Source of the DNA: Planctomycetota bacterium
Lineage (GTDB): Bacteria > Planctomycetota > Planctomycetia > Planctomycetales > Planctomycetaceae
Reading direction: 5' to 3'
Assembly (NCBI GenBank): GCA_023429275.1
Contig: JAEYWB010000194.1
Span: 1-7,034 of the forward strand
Length of the DNA stretch: 7,034 nucleotides
The position numbers and the translations under genes are program-made. The notes beneath the pieces are model-generated. The model had not been told where the DNA came from and made no database searches. It saw only the letters and a program-made list of their open reading frames with translations. Positions 5,902 to 7,034 of the stretch are shown piece after piece. Position 1 is the first letter of the stretch, and every line of letters begins with the position of its first letter.

Positions 5902-5948
5902 CCGCCGAGCTGAGATCCCCCTCGCGATCCAGGGGACGCCCGGCGCCT

Positions 5949-7034
5949 TCAGTCACGCTCGGCCGCCGCCCCAAGCAGAGTTCGATTCAGGGAACCACCC
6001 TTGAACAGCATCTCGTCCAGGGCGTTGTCGAGATCGCCTCTCTCGACCCGGCCCCCGGCATCGCGGTCAACCGTGAACTGCGCCCCGCGGCGCATCAGCT
6101 CCTTGATAAACGCCGCGCTCACTCCGTTCGTCCGTCGGACGACCTCGTCGATGACACTCTCCTCCAGGGCGAGATTCCCCGAGTAGAGCCGCACCAGTTT
6201 CCGCCGCCCCGTCTCATCCGGTAACGGGAACTCGATCGCCTGATCGACCCGCCCCGGGCGCGACGCAAGCGCGGCCTCAATTGCCTCGGGCCGGTTCGTC
6301 GTGAGCAGGAAGAGAATCTCCGCATCGGCCTTCAGTCCGTCCATTTCGTTCAACAGCTTGTTGAGGAGCACTTCCTCGCAGGGACTCTTCATCTGCTCCC
6401 GGTCGCGGGCGATCAGGTCGACATCCTCCAGCACGACGATGCTCGGCTGAAGCAGCCGCGCCAGCGTCATGTATTCACCCAGCAGCCCGACCTGCTCGGC
6501 GGAGATCAACAGGGTTGTATGCCCGGGCAGGGCCCGTGCCAGGTGATGGATCGTGTGCGTCTTGCCTGTGCCGGGAGGGCCATAGAACAACAGCCCCTTC
6601 CGCGTCGACATACCGAGTGCTGCGAGCCGGGGCCGATTCCGTGCGAACTGGATGACGTTCCGCTCCAGCAGATCGAGCGTCTTCGCGGGCAGGATCACCT
6701 CGTCCCGCTCGACCTGCCGAAGCGCGTGGACCTGGATCCCCGTCGACTCTCCGGAGTAGTAGTGCTCGGCCTCTTCGAGCGAAAGGATCTTGCCGCGATA
6801 GGACTCCGCCTTCGAGACAGCGTCCTCAAGCTTTCGGAAGAACCTCTGCGAGATCTCCGTTCCCGCCGCGGAATTGGGGACGCCGACCTCGAACCGAAGT
6901 CCGGTGACTTGATGGTAATGGCCGCTCGGCGAGAGCATCACCGCGAACCGCACCCCGCCAGACTCCAGGAGCCACAGGCCGTTCTTGAGTACCCGGACCC
7001 GCTCCGGATCGCCGACATCAACCTCCTCATACTC
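5949..7034 (-). CDS. Classic AAA ATPase (5' end outside window)
   Basis: The minus-strand frame stays open to the window edge, giving 361 visible residues; the GTG at 6953 is internal to a continuous frame that reads well upstream (for example ERVRVLKNGLWLLESGG), so the true start lies beyond 7034. The N-terminal about 110 visible residues are an unrecognised domain. The ATPase module has Walker A GPPGTGKT (visible residues 152-159), Walker B IVVLEDVD (199-206), sensor 1 TTNRPE (245-250) and the SRPGR segment (258-262) with two arginines in the arginine-finger positions of the FtsH/Cdc48/BCS1 group. A short helical lid follows (GVSAAFIKELMRRGA). The visible C-terminus has no HExxH, so it is not an FtsH protease. 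Likely an ATP-driven unfoldase or remodelling ATPase; substrate unknown. Walker B has Glu-Asp in place of Asp-Glu, as in BCS1-like proteins. Its 939-base distance from fadJ gives no sign of a shared operon. Confidence 0.9.
   Translation of the reverse strand, partial: EYEEVDVGDPERVRVLKNGLWLLESGGVRFAVMLSPSGHYHQVTGLRFEVGVPNSAAGTEISQRFFRKLEDAVSKAESYRGKILSLEEAEHYYSGESTGIQVHALRQVERDEVILPAKTLDLLERNVIQFARNRPRLAALGMSTRKGLLFYGPPGTGKTHTIHHLARALPGHTTLLISAEQVGLLGEYMTLARLLQPSIVVLEDVDLIARDREQMKSPCEEVLLNKLLNEMDGLKADAEILFLLTTNRPEAIEAALASRPGRVDQAIEFPLPDETGRRKLVRLYSGNLALEESVIDEVVRRTNGVSAAFIKELMRRGAQFTVDRDAGGRVERGDLDNALDEMLFKGGSLNRTLLGAAAERD

Larger units (their letters stand above)
5010..5948. other. 939-base region without a convincing long gene, rich in inverted repeats
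   Basis: This lies between the AAA ATPase and fadJ. Frames stay open here (for example 5008-5571 on the plus strand), but third-codon positions lack the strong G/C preference of the real genes, and the translations are Arg/Ser/Pro-rich without any family motif. The part next to fadJ (5010-5340) shows only the fadJ ribosome binding site and a small palindrome. From 5345 to 5901 inverted repeats are dense, and the plus strand has T-rich tracts after hairpins at 5559-5590 and 5889-5901. Individual elements are listed separately. No match to RNase P RNA, tmRNA, SRP RNA or a tRNA was found by eye on either strand. Confidence 0.7.

Noticed and set aside
1..7034. CRISPR arrays, insertion sequences, integrase sites, tRNA genes
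   Set aside because: I found no regularly spaced direct repeats, transposase motifs, terminal inverted repeats with target duplications, or tRNA T-loop plus acceptor patterns.

Overview
The window looks like high-GC chromosomal DNA from a planctomycete (Planctomycetota). The main evidence is the first gene, a Tat-exported DUF1501 protein; this family is greatly expanded in that phylum. The lineage below phylum cannot be fixed from this sequence. I see no mobile element, tRNA, rRNA or CRISPR array.

Layout. (1) Positions 1-1269, plus strand: the 3' part of a DUF1501 gene that begins upstream of the window, closed by a clean intrinsic terminator at 1319-1348. (2) Positions 5009 down to 1409, minus strand: two fatty-acid beta-oxidation genes. 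fadJ (bifunctional enoyl-CoA hydratase / 3-hydroxyacyl-CoA dehydrogenase) comes first, then, after a 298-base gap, a thiolase. Together they supply the last three steps of the beta-oxidation cycle: hydration, NAD-dependent oxidation and thiolytic cleavage. The thiolase converges on the DUF1501 gene. (3) Positions 5010-5948: about 940 bases without a convincing long gene, but with many inverted repeats. (4) Positions 7034 down to 5949, minus strand: a classic AAA ATPase whose 5' end lies beyond the window.

The coding part is ordinary planctomycete metabolism. The part worth a second look is the large gap. Its plus strand carries a strong intrinsic terminator (5837-5901: a long composite stem, then six T, one C, six T), although no recognisable plus-strand gene lies upstream of it for more than 4.5 kb. 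Ahead of it are a set of nested and competing stems (5635-5817), two tandem GAGCC/GGCTC hairpins followed by T-rich tracts (5541-5590), and a 32-codon ORF with an excellent Shine-Dalgarno that runs into those hairpins. The simplest reading is one or more unannotated plus-strand transcripts: a structured small RNA, a short leader-peptide or small-protein transcript, or both. I could not match it to RNase P RNA, tmRNA, SRP RNA or a known riboswitch by eye, so it stays a candidate. The same hairpins, read on the minus strand, sit just downstream of a possible promoter for fadJ, so a fadJ leader role is the competing explanation.
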